A stretch of 64,000 bases of DNA from Piscinibacterium candidicorallinum (lineage in GTDB: Bacteria > Pseudomonadota > Gammaproteobacteria > Burkholderiales > Burkholderiaceae_C). The position numbers and the translations under genes are program-made. Shown one piece after another: positions 8,355 through 15,800 of this stretch (its first letter is position 1; every line of letters starts with the position of its first letter). The notes under the pieces were generated by a model. That model saw nothing but the letters and a program-made list of their open reading frames with translations. It was not told where the DNA came from and ran no database searches. The stretch lies in the NCBI RefSeq assembly GCF_047549485.1, contig NZ_CP180191.1, positions 1,612,001 to 1,676,000 on the forward strand, read 5' to 3'.

Positions 8355-9341
8355 TTACAGCAGGTGCGAGACGCCGTCCTTCTCTTCGTTCAGCTCGGCC
8401 AGCGTCTTGTTGATGCAGGTCTGGCTGAACTCGTCGATGGCCAGGCCCTGGACGATCTTGTACTCGCCGCCTTCGCAGGTGACGGGGTAGCCGAACATGG
8501 TGTCTACCGGAATGCCATAGGAGCCGTCCGAGGGGATGCCCATCGTGACCCACTTGCCCTGCGTGCCGAGCACCCAGTCGCGCATGTGGTCGATAGCGGC
8601 GTTGGCCGCCGATGCGGCAGATGACAGGCCGCGCGCTTCGATGATGGCTGCGCCGCGCTTGCCCACGGTGGGCAGGAAGGCCGTGCGGTTCCACTCCTCG
8701 TCACCGATCATGTCCTTGAGCGACTTGCCCTTGACCGTTGCGAAGCGGTAGTCGGCGTACATCGTGGGCGAGTGGTTGCCCCAGACGCAGAAGGTCTCTA
8801 TGTCGGCCACGGCCACGCCGGCCTTGGCAGCCAGCTGGGACAGACCACGGTTGTGATCCAGACGCAGCATGGCGGTGAAGTTCTTCTTGGGCAGGTCCGG
8901 CGCGCTCTTCATGGCGATGTAGGCGTTGGTATTGGCCGGGTTGCCGACCACCAGTACCTTGACCGTGCGCTTGGCCACGGCATTGAGGGCCTTGCCCTGG
9001 GCCGTGAAGATCTGGGCGTTGGCGGCCAGCAGGTCCTTGCGCTCCATGCCGGGACCGCGGGGACGGGCGCCGACCAGCAGGGCGCAGTCGATGTCCTTGA
9101 AGGCCGTCATCGGGTCGCTGTGCGCGCTCATGCCGGCCAGCAACGGGAAGGCACAGTCTTCGAGCTCCATCATCACGCCCTTGAGTGCCTTCTGGGCCTT
9201 CTCGTCGGGAATTTCGAGCAATTGCAGTTCAACGGGCTGGTCCTTGCCCAGCATTTCGCCCGAGGCGATGCGGAACAGCAGGGAGTAGCCGATCTGGCCG
9301 GCGGCGCCGGTGACGGCAACCTTCATGGGAGCTTTGCTCAT
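8355..9341 (-). CDS. mdh: Malate dehydrogenase
   Basis: NAD-dependent oxidation of malate to oxaloacetate in the TCA cycle. The protein is 328 aa, the standard length of the cytosolic-type bacterial MDH. The dinucleotide-binding GAAGQIGYS is at residues 12-20; substrate-binding arginines are in GARPRGPGMER and in the LDHNR segment; the catalytic His is in WGNHSPTMY. The ATG at 9341 (MSKAPMKVAVTG) is chosen over a longer open frame because it matches the family start. It is the first gene of the minus-strand propionate/TCA cluster, downstream of a well-formed promoter at 9483-9512. Confidence 0.96.
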   Translation of the reverse strand: MSKAPMKVAVTGAAGQIGYSLLFRIASGEMLGKDQPVELQLLEIPDEKAQKALKGVMMELEDCAFPLLAGMSAHSDPMTAFKDIDCALLVGARPRGPGMERKDLLAANAQIFTAQGKALNAVAKRTVKVLVVGNPANTNAYIAMKSAPDLPKKNFTAMLRLDHNRGLSQLAAKAGVAVADIETFCVWGNHSPTMYADYRFATVKGKSLKDMIGDEEWNRTAFLPTVGKRGAAIIEARGLSSAASAANAAIDHMRDWVLGTQGKWVTMGIPSDGSYGIPVDTMFGYPVTCEGGEYKIVQGLAIDEFSQTCINKTLAELNEEKDGVSHLL

Positions 9342-9482
9342 GGAGCGGGTCCTTTCGGTGATGAACGAATTCGCGCGATCCGGCCGATGCATGGCGCGTC
9401 TGCAGTCCCGCCTGTCTGGCTCTGACGCGCCTGTCATCGGCGTGTGGTGCCTCAACGGCGGGTGCATCGGCAAAGATGGCGC

Positions 9483-9512
9483 AGTGTAGGCACTTGGCTC
9501 CTTCAACGTCAA
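9483..9512 (-). promoter_or_regulatory. Predicted sigma70-type promoter of mdh/prp cluster
   Basis: Read on the minus strand: -35 TTGACG (9507-9512), an 18-nt spacer and -10 TACACT (9483-9488). It faces mdh. The regulator palindrome sits about 15 nt upstream of the -35 box, a position compatible with repression or activation. Confidence 0.6.
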
Positions 9513-9520
9513 CACAGATA

Positions 9521-9553
9521 TCTTACGTCTTATATAAGACATGAGACGAAAGA
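9521..9553. promoter_or_regulatory. Palindromic operator candidate for the GntR regulator
   Basis: A perfect 14-bp palindrome GTCTTATATAAGAC (9527-9540) lies in the divergent mdh/gntR intergenic region. A second, overlapping inverted pair TCTTACGTCT (9521-9530) and AGACGAAAGA (9544-9553) matches at 9 of 10 positions. Size and symmetry fit a GntR/HutC-family dimer site. It overlaps the AT-rich segment where the regulator's own -10 box would lie, suggesting autoregulation. No second copy was found before sdhC or acnA. Confidence 0.65.
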
Positions 9554-9600
9554 TGGGTGAGCTGGACGAAGTCTTGGGTCTTGTGTAAAACCCGGGCTTG

Positions 9601-10386
9601 ATGAGCTCCTTGCCGCCCATTCCACCCGCTGCTGGCAGCACCGATCCGCAAAGCACTGCGGGCGCCGCCGGCCCCACGTTCAGCCCGCTGTACGTGCAGA
9701 TCAAGTCCCTGCTCATGCAGGGGCTGGAGAGCGGCGAATGGAAGCCCGGAGAGATGATTCCCTCGGAAGTCGAGCTTGCCCAGCGCTTCAAGGTGTCCCA
9801 GGGCACCGTGCGTAAGGCGGTGGACGAGCTGGCCTCCGAGCACCTGCTGATCCGCCGGCAGGGCAAGGGCACCTTCGTCGCGACGCATTCCGAGTCCAAG
9901 GTGCAGTTCCGTTTCCTGCGCCTGCACCCGGACGCCGGCGAGCCGACCCACCCCGACCACTTCGTCCTGGACTGCAAGCGCCTGCGTGCTCCGGCCGATA
10001 TCGCGCGCCAGCTGGACTTGAAGGTGGGCGAGACCGCCGTGGTGATTCGCCGCAGCCTGCACTTCGGCGGCGAACCCACCATTCTTGAGGAAATCTGGCT
10101 GCCAGGGCCGTTGTTCAAAGGATTGACCATGGACCGGCTGGCCGACTATCGAGGGCCGATGTATGCGCTTTTCGAGCAGGAGTTCGCAGTGCGCATGATC
10201 CGCTGCGAGGAGCGCCTGAAGGCCGTCGCAGCCGATGAAGCCGCGGCGCAGGTGCTCGCCGTGCCGGCCGGTACGCCCCTGCTGCAGGTCGAGCGGCTCT
10301 CGTTCTCGTACAACGAGCGGCCCGTCGAGTTGCGCAAGGGCTGGTACCGGACCGACAAGCACCACTATCTGAATGCGTTGATTTGA
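9601..10386 (+). CDS. GntR/HutC-family transcriptional regulator of TCA genes
   Basis: A 261-residue regulator. After a Pro-rich leader the N-terminal winged helix runs from about residue 25 to 100 (PLYVQIKSLL, IPSEVELAQRFKVSQGTVRKAVDEL, RRQGKGTFVA). A UTRA ligand-binding domain fills the rest (VVIRRSLHFGGEPTILEEIW, PLLQVERLSF). It is transcribed divergently from mdh and precedes sdhCDAB, a conserved betaproteobacterial arrangement, so control of mdh, prp or sdh genes is likely. The ligand is probably a small organic acid, but the sequence does not show which. Start: ATG at 9601; a TTG one codon earlier is also in frame. Confidence 0.88.
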   Translation: MSSLPPIPPAAGSTDPQSTAGAAGPTFSPLYVQIKSLLMQGLESGEWKPGEMIPSEVELAQRFKVSQGTVRKAVDELASEHLLIRRQGKGTFVATHSESKVQFRFLRLHPDAGEPTHPDHFVLDCKRLRAPADIARQLDLKVGETAVVIRRSLHFGGEPTILEEIWLPGPLFKGLTMDRLADYRGPMYALFEQEFAVRMIRCEERLKAVAADEAAAQVLAVPAGTPLLQVERLSFSYNERPVELRKGWYRTDKHHYLNALI

Positions 10387-10396
10387 GAGAAGCGAT

Positions 10397-10425
10397 TTGA
10401 GGGCACTTCGAAAATCTCCGACAAT
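10397..10425 (+). promoter_or_regulatory. Predicted promoter of the sdh operon
   Basis: TTGAGG (10397-10402) and GACAAT (10420-10425) with exactly 17 nt between them, about 100 nt upstream of sdhC. No regulator palindrome like that at 9527 was seen here. Confidence 0.5.
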
Positions 10426-10524
10426 GCCGCGCTACCCATGAGTACCGATCAAGCGGCGCGCTGATCGACTCGACAACAAGAATTCAATCCAGTCCCTAAA
10501 GACGTTCTTCGAGGAGCCATGTAC

Positions 10525-10935
10525 ATGGCAGAGGCAAAAGCACCCCCACGACCGCAGTACCGGAACATCCACGTCACGCAGATCATGCAGTACCGCCTGC
10601 CGCTGGCAGGCTATGTGTCCATTCTGCACCGCGTCAGCGGCGCCCTGATGTTCGTGCTGCTGCCCTTTGTGCTCTATCTGTTCGACCGCAGCCTCACGTC
10701 TGAACTCGCCTTTGGCCGCTTTCAGGCGCTGACCAGTCACTGGTTCGTCAAGCTCTTGATCCTCGCGCTGGCCTGGGCCTATCTGCATCACTTCTGCGCA
10801 GGCGTGCGCCATCTGTTCATGGACAAGCACATGTGGCTCGAGAAGGGCCAGGCCAAGTCGAGCGCCGTGGCTGTGTTTGCCGTCAGCCTGCCGTTGACCG
10901 CGCTGGTTGCCCTGAAGCTGTTTGGAGTGTTTTGA
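10525..10935 (+). CDS. sdhC: Succinate dehydrogenase cytochrome b556 subunit
   Basis: One of two membrane anchors of succinate dehydrogenase (complex II), holding heme b and the quinone site. The 136-aa protein has three predicted transmembrane helices and the HRVSGALMF motif of the family near residue 40, where Ser/Arg contact ubiquinone. A His-rich LHHFCAGVRHLF segment follows. The ATG at 10525 is preferred over 10519 because GAGGAG at 10511-10516 is then 8 nt away instead of 2. First gene of sdhCDAB. Confidence 0.93.
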   Translation: MAEAKAPPRPQYRNIHVTQIMQYRLPLAGYVSILHRVSGALMFVLLPFVLYLFDRSLTSELAFGRFQALTSHWFVKLLILALAWAYLHHFCAGVRHLFMDKHMWLEKGQAKSSAVAVFAVSLPLTALVALKLFGVF

Positions 10936-10937
10936 GC

Positions 10938-11321
10938 ATGGCCGAGAACAACAACATCGGACCGAAGCGCCTGGTCGTCGGCGCGCACTACGGCCTGCGC
11001 GACTGGCTGTCGCAGCGCGTGACCGCCATCGTCATGGCAGTCTTCACCGTCATCCTGCTTGTCGCTTTCCTGACTGGCAAGAACTTCACCTACCAGGGCT
11101 GGGCGGGCCTGTTTGCCTCCACGTGGGGCGGTCTGCCGGTCATGAAGCTGCTCACCTTCGTGACCTTCGTGGCCCTTGCGTGGCATGCCTGGGTGGGCGT
11201 GCGCGACATCTGGATGGATTATGTGAAGCCGGTCGGCATCCGCCTGGCTCTGCAAGTGTTCACCGTGTTCTGGCTGCTGGCGTGTGTGGTGTACGCCGGC
11301 CTGATCCTCCTGAAGGTGTAA
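10938..11321 (+). CDS. sdhD: Succinate dehydrogenase membrane anchor subunit
   Basis: Second membrane anchor of complex II, 127 aa with three hydrophobic helices. The GLRDWLSQRVTAI start and the HAWVGVRDIWMDYVKP stretch are typical; its His is a probable axial heme b ligand. The start codon is 2 nt after the sdhC stop, and sdhA begins 3 nt after its own stop, so the operon is tightly coupled. Confidence 0.93.
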   Translation: MAENNNIGPKRLVVGAHYGLRDWLSQRVTAIVMAVFTVILLVAFLTGKNFTYQGWAGLFASTWGGLPVMKLLTFVTFVALAWHAWVGVRDIWMDYVKPVGIRLALQVFTVFWLLACVVYAGLILLKV

Positions 11322-11324
11322 GCA

Positions 11325-13112
11325 ATGACCGCAGTAAAGACGTCTCTTCCCCGCCGCCGCTACGACGCCGTGATTGTCGGCGCAGGCGGTGCCGGCATGC
11401 GCTGTTCGCTGCAGCTGGCCCAGGCCGGCCTGAACGTGGCCGTGCTCTCCAAGGTGTTCCCGACCCGCTCGCACACGGTGGCCGCGCAGGGCGGCATTGG
11501 CGCGAGTCTGGGCAACATGAGCGAGGACAACTGGTACTGGCACATGTTCGATACCGTGAAGGGTTCGGACTATCTCGGTGACCAGGACGCCATCGAGTTC
11601 ATGTGCCGCGAAGCGCCGAAGGTTGTGTACGAGCTCGAGCACTTCGGCATGCCCTTTGACCGCAATCCGGATGGCACGATCTACCAGCGCCCCTTTGGCG
11701 GCCACACCGCCAACTTCGGCGAAAAGCCCGTGCAGCGCGCCTGCGCCGCGGCGGACCGTACCGGCCATGCGCTGCTGCATACGCTGTATCAGCGCAACGT
11801 GGCTGCGCGTACCCAGTTCTTCGTCGAGTGGATGGCGCTCGATCTGATCCGCGATGCGGACGGCGACGTCTGCGGCGTGGTGGCCTACGAGATGGAGACC
11901 GGCGAGGTCATGATTCTCGAAGCCAAGATCACCGTCTTCGCCACTGGCGGGGCAGGGCGTATCTGGGCCGCTTCGACCAACGCCTTCATCAACACCGGTG
12001 ACGGCATGGGCATGGCGGCGCGCGCCGGTATTCCGCTGGAAGACATGGAGTTCTGGCAGTTCCACCCCACCGGCGTGGCTGGTGCGGGCGTGCTGATCAC
12101 CGAAGGCGTGCGCGGCGAAGGTGGCATCCTGCGCAACAAGAATGGCGAGCGCTTCATGGAGCGCTACGCCCCCACCCTCAAGGATCTTGCGCCGCGTGAC
12201 TTCGTCTCGCGTTCGATGGACCAGGAGATCAAGGAAGGTCGCGGCTGCGGCCCCAATGGCGACTACATCGAGCTGCATCTGAGCCACCTCGACCCGGACA
12301 CCATCATCAAGAAGCTGCCCTCGATCCGCGAGATCGCGATCAAGTTCGCCAACATCGACCCGATCAAGGATCCGATTCCGGTCGTGCCCACCATTCACTA
12401 TCAGATGGGCGGCATTCCTACGAACTACTACGGTCAGGTCGTCGCGCCGAAAAGCGGTAATCCGAATGCGATCATCAACGGCCTTTACGCCGTGGGTGAG
12501 TGCGCCTGCGTGAGCGTGCACGGTGCGAACCGTCTCGGTACCAATTCGCTGCTGGACCTCATTGTGTTCGGCCGTGCCGCCGGCAACCACATCGTCGACC
12601 AGTTCAAGACCGGCAAGGTGGCCAAGGAGCACAAGGATCTGCCGGCCGATGCGGCCGATCTGCCGATGTCACGTCTGGCCAAGATCGATGGATCCACCTC
12701 CGGCGAGAACACCCAGGTCGTCGCCCAGGCCATCCGCGACAACATGCAGAAGCACTGTGGCGTGTTCCGCACCAGTGCTTTGCTTTCGGAAGGTGTGATC
12801 AGGATCAACGAGCTGGCCGAAGCCGCCGAGAGCATCCATCTCAAGGACAAATCCAAGGTCTTCAACACGGCACGTGTCGAAGCGCTGGAACTCGCCAACC
12901 TAGTGGAAACCGCCAAGGCCACCATCGTCTCAGCGGAGGCCCGTAAGGAAAGCCGCGGTGCCCACGCGCACAGCGACTTCCCCGAGCGTGATGACGCTAC
13001 CTGGATGAAGCACACACTGTGGTACAGCGAGGGTAATCGCCTCGACTACAAGCCGGTGAACACCAAGCCGCTGACGGTCGAGACCTTCCAGCCCAAGAAG
13101 CGCACGTTCTGA
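11325..13112 (+). CDS. sdhA: Succinate dehydrogenase flavoprotein subunit
   Basis: Oxidises succinate to fumarate using covalently bound FAD. The 595-aa protein has the Rossmann motif GAGGAGMR near residue 19 and SHTVAAQGG with the His that carries the flavin near residue 48. It also shows the catalytic region HPTGVAGAGVLITEG, and GGIPTNYYG and HGANRLGTNSLLDL in the FAD and capping domains. The length is normal. sdhE, needed for flavinylation, is encoded two genes downstream. Confidence 0.97.
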   Translation: MTAVKTSLPRRRYDAVIVGAGGAGMRCSLQLAQAGLNVAVLSKVFPTRSHTVAAQGGIGASLGNMSEDNWYWHMFDTVKGSDYLGDQDAIEFMCREAPKVVYELEHFGMPFDRNPDGTIYQRPFGGHTANFGEKPVQRACAAADRTGHALLHTLYQRNVAARTQFFVEWMALDLIRDADGDVCGVVAYEMETGEVMILEAKITVFATGGAGRIWAASTNAFINTGDGMGMAARAGIPLEDMEFWQFHPTGVAGAGVLITEGVRGEGGILRNKNGERFMERYAPTLKDLAPRDFVSRSMDQEIKEGRGCGPNGDYIELHLSHLDPDTIIKKLPSIREIAIKFANIDPIKDPIPVVPTIHYQMGGIPTNYYGQVVAPKSGNPNAIINGLYAVGECACVSVHGANRLGTNSLLDLIVFGRAAGNHIVDQFKTGKVAKEHKDLPADAADLPMSRLAKIDGSTSGENTQVVAQAIRDNMQKHCGVFRTSALLSEGVIRINELAEAAESIHLKDKSKVFNTARVEALELANLVETAKATIVSAEARKESRGAHAHSDFPERDDATWMKHTLWYSEGNRLDYKPVNTKPLTVETFQPKKRTF

Positions 13113-13122
13113 GGAGTACCGA

Positions 13123-13884
13123 ATGTCTGCAAACCAATCCAACGAACTCAACGCTGTGGGCGACGCAGCGGCCGGCAAGCGCGTCGTCAAGTTCAAGATC
13201 TATCGCTATGACCCGGATTCCGGTCAGGCGCCACGCATGGAAGATATCGAGGTCACACTCGAGCCGACCGACAAGATGCTGCTCGATGCGCTCATGCGCA
13301 TGAAGCAGACGAGCGATGACTCCGTCTCATTTCGCCGCTCCTGCCGCGAGGGCGTCTGCGGTTCCGATGCCATGAACATCAACGGCAAGAATGGTCTGGC
13401 CTGCATCACGAACCTGCGTGACCTGAAAGAGCCCATCGTGCTCAAGCCGCTGCCTGGTCTGCCGGTCATCCGCGATCTGATCGTGGACATGACCCAGTTC
13501 TTCAAGCAGTACCACTCCGTCAAGCCATACCTGATCAACGACACGATTCCGCCTGAGAAGGAGCGTCTGCAGTCTCCCGCCGAGCGCGAGGAGCTGGATG
13601 GTCTGTACGAGTGCATTCTGTGCGCCTGCTGCTCGACGAGCTGCCCAAGCTTCTGGTGGAACCCGGACAAGTTCGTCGGGCCTGCCGGTCTGCTCCAGGC
13701 CTATCGCTTCATTGCCGACACGCGCGACCAGGCCACCGCCGAGCGCCTGGACAACCTGGAAGATCCATACCGTCTGTTCCGTTGCCACACGATCATGAAC
13801 TGCGTGGATGTCTGCCCAAAGGGCCTGAATCCGACGCGCGCGATCGGCAAGATCAAGGAATTGATGGTCCGCCGTACCGTTTGA
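13123..13884 (+). CDS. sdhB: Succinate dehydrogenase iron-sulfur subunit
   Basis: Transfers electrons from SdhA flavin to quinone. The 253-aa protein shows all three cluster-binding groups: SCREGVCGSDAMNINGKN with a later Cys for 2Fe-2S, CILCACCSTSCPSFWWN for 4Fe-4S, and CHTIMNCVDVCPKGLNP for 3Fe-4S. It has a slightly longer N-terminus than enterobacterial SdhB, as is usual for betaproteobacteria. Confidence 0.97.
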   Translation: MSANQSNELNAVGDAAAGKRVVKFKIYRYDPDSGQAPRMEDIEVTLEPTDKMLLDALMRMKQTSDDSVSFRRSCREGVCGSDAMNINGKNGLACITNLRDLKEPIVLKPLPGLPVIRDLIVDMTQFFKQYHSVKPYLINDTIPPEKERLQSPAEREELDGLYECILCACCSTSCPSFWWNPDKFVGPAGLLQAYRFIADTRDQATAERLDNLEDPYRLFRCHTIMNCVDVCPKGLNPTRAIGKIKELMVRRTV

Positions 13885-13912
13885 GCCGTCTTTTCATGCA
13901 TCCGTAAGCCCC

Positions 13913-14179
13913 ATGACAGCCGTAGCCCTGCAAGATCACGACTTGGCGCGCCTGCGCTGGCGCGCCCGGCGTGGTCTGCTGGAAAACGACCTGATCATGT
14001 CGCGCTTTTTTGACCGCTTCGGCGGCACGCTGTCGACCGCGGATGCGCAAGGCCTAGAGCGTTTGCTCGACCTGACCGATAACGACTTGTTGGATCTTCT
14101 TCTGGCGCGCAAGGAGCCGGATTCACAGCTGGCGGATGCCGAGGTGCAATCGGTCCTCGCCAAGCTGCGCAGCGCCTGA
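13913..14179 (+). CDS. sdhE: FAD assembly factor SdhE
   Basis: A small (88 aa) all-helical protein of the SdhE/Sdh5 family that promotes covalent FAD attachment to SdhA. The diagnostic RGxxE motif is present as RRGLLENDLI near residue 20, followed by LLDLTDNDLLDLLLARKEP, the usual second half. It sits between sdhB and gltA, its normal place in this bacterial group. Confidence 0.93.
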   Translation: MTAVALQDHDLARLRWRARRGLLENDLIMSRFFDRFGGTLSTADAQGLERLLDLTDNDLLDLLLARKEPDSQLADAEVQSVLAKLRSA

Positions 14180-14236
14180 AGCACGCCAGACCACCCGCCG
14201 CGAATACACCTGCACCAAGAACACAAAGGGCCAGCC

Positions 14237-15547
14237 ATGCAACTCTCAGACAAGAAAGCCACGCTGTCATTCTCCGATGGCGCACCGTCGGTTGAATTCC
14301 CCATCTACAAGGGCACCGTCGGCCCGGACGTCATTGACATCCGCAAGCTCTATGGGTCGACCGGCAAGTTCACCTATGACCCCGGCTTCCTGTCCACGGC
14401 GGCCTGTCAGTCCAAGATCACCTACATCGACGGCGACAAGGGAGAACTGCTGTATCGCGGCTATCCCATCGAGCAGCTCGCGACCAAGTGTGACTTCCTC
14501 GAGACCTGCTACCTGATTCTCAACGGCGAGCTGCCCAACGAAACGCAGCGCAAGGACTTCGTAGGCCGCGTCACGCAGCACACGATGGTTCACGAGCAGA
14601 TGCAGTTCTTCCTGCGCGGGTTCCGTCGTGATGCCCACCCCATGGCCATTCTCACTGGCCTGGTCGGTGCAATGAGCGCGTTCTATCACGACAGCACCGA
14701 CATCAATAACCCGACGCATCGCGAGATCAGCGCCATCCGCCTCATCGCCAAGATGCCCACCCTCGTGGCCATGGCCTACAAGTACACGATCGGCCAGCCC
14801 TTCGTGTATCCGCGCAATGACCTGTCCTACTCCGCCAACTTCATGCGCATGATGTTTGCGGTGCCGGCTGAGGAGTACAAGGTCAATGAGGTGCTCGTCC
14901 GTGCGCTGGACCGTATCTTCATCCTGCACGCTGATCACGAGCAGAACGCGTCCACCTCCACGGTGCGCCTGTGCGGTTCCTCGGGCACCAACCCGTTTGC
15001 AGCCATTGCCGCTGGTGTGGCCTGCCTCTGGGGGCCGGCGCACGGCGGTGCCAACGAGGCCTGCCTGAACATGCTCGAAGATCTCCAGGCCCAAGGCGGC
15101 GTGGCCAAGGTCGGCGAGTTCATGGAGCAGGTCAAGGACAAGAACTCCGGCGTGCGCCTGATGGGCTTTGGTCACCGGGTCTACAAGAACTTTGATCCTC
15201 GCGCCAAGCTCATGCAGGAAACCTGCAAGGAAGTGCTGGCCGAGCTCGGTCTGGAAAACGATCCGCTGTTCAAGCTGGCGATGGCGCTTGAAAAGATCGC
15301 TCTGGAAGACGACTACTTCGTCTCACGCAAGCTGTACCCGAACGTCGATTACTACTCCGGCATCGTCCAACGCGCACTGGGTATCCCCACCGCACTGTTC
15401 ACCGGCATCTTCGCGTTGGCTCGCACCGTGGGCTGGATCGCGCAGTGGAACGAGATGCTGTCCGACCCTGAGTACAAGATCGGCCGTCCGCGTCAGCTGT
15501 TCTCTGGCTATGCGGCTCGCGACGTCAAGCCGATCGCCCAGCGTTGA
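14237..15547 (+). CDS. gltA: Citrate synthase (type II)
   Basis: Condenses acetyl-CoA and oxaloacetate into citrate. At 436 aa it has the length and N-terminal beta-domain of hexameric, NADH-regulated type II enzymes of Gram-negative bacteria. Active-site His residues are in HADHEQNAST and GPAHGGANEA; the catalytic Asp region is PNVDYYSGI. Distinct from prpC at 4660. It is the last gene before a strong terminator, so it probably closes the sdh transcription unit. Confidence 0.97.
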   Translation: MQLSDKKATLSFSDGAPSVEFPIYKGTVGPDVIDIRKLYGSTGKFTYDPGFLSTAACQSKITYIDGDKGELLYRGYPIEQLATKCDFLETCYLILNGELPNETQRKDFVGRVTQHTMVHEQMQFFLRGFRRDAHPMAILTGLVGAMSAFYHDSTDINNPTHREISAIRLIAKMPTLVAMAYKYTIGQPFVYPRNDLSYSANFMRMMFAVPAEEYKVNEVLVRALDRIFILHADHEQNASTSTVRLCGSSGTNPFAAIAAGVACLWGPAHGGANEACLNMLEDLQAQGGVAKVGEFMEQVKDKNSGVRLMGFGHRVYKNFDPRAKLMQETCKEVLAELGLENDPLFKLAMALEKIALEDDYFVSRKLYPNVDYYSGIVQRALGIPTALFTGIFALARTVGWIAQWNEMLSDPEYKIGRPRQLFSGYAARDVKPIAQR

Positions 15548-15584
15548 GTCCATCTGATCTCCGGGGCAACCCGGGGCGGGGCGG

Positions 15585-15611
15585 AAAAGGGCCGTGCAAG
15601 CGGCCCTTTTT
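15585..15611 (+). terminator. Intrinsic terminator after gltA
   Basis: Stem AAAAGGGCCG / CGGCCCTTTT with a 6-nt loop, ending in five T residues. It separates the sdh-gltA unit from the odh operon. Confidence 0.88.
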
Positions 15612-15624
15612 CATGGCCGGTTGC

Positions 15625-15653
15625 TTTTCACGATGCGCGACCATACCTATACT
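15625..15653 (+). promoter_or_regulatory. Predicted promoter of odhA
   Basis: TTTTCA (15625-15630), a 17-nt spacer and TATACT (15648-15653), located just after the gltA terminator. It would give a structured leader of about 140 nt before the odhA start codon. Confidence 0.5.
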
Positions 15654-15699
15654 GCGCATCTTCTTTTTCGTTCTTTGCGCAATCCGTCGCGGGGCGTAG

Positions 15700-15800
15700 T
15701 CCCAAAGCGGAAGGGCCATGCAGCCGACCTTGAAACAATAGGCTGCGCCAATCCTGCACCAACCCGCACGAAACGTGCGCTTGAGAGGTGAAGCGTCATG
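15700..15800 (+). ncRNA. Candidate sucA RNA motif in the odhA leader
   Basis: The leader directly before odhA (sucA) holds two perfect 6-bp stems: GCAGCC (15720-15725) with GGCTGC (15741-15746), and CGCACG (15765-15770) with CGTGCG (15774-15779). The loop of the first contains ACCTT (15727-15731), which can pair with the Shine-Dalgarno GAGGT (15785-15789). CACC at 15757-15760 could also cover it. A cis-regulatory sucA RNA motif upstream of sucA is described for Burkholderiales and involves the ribosome-binding site. The identification here rests on position and pairing; no covariance model was run. Confidence 0.6.
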
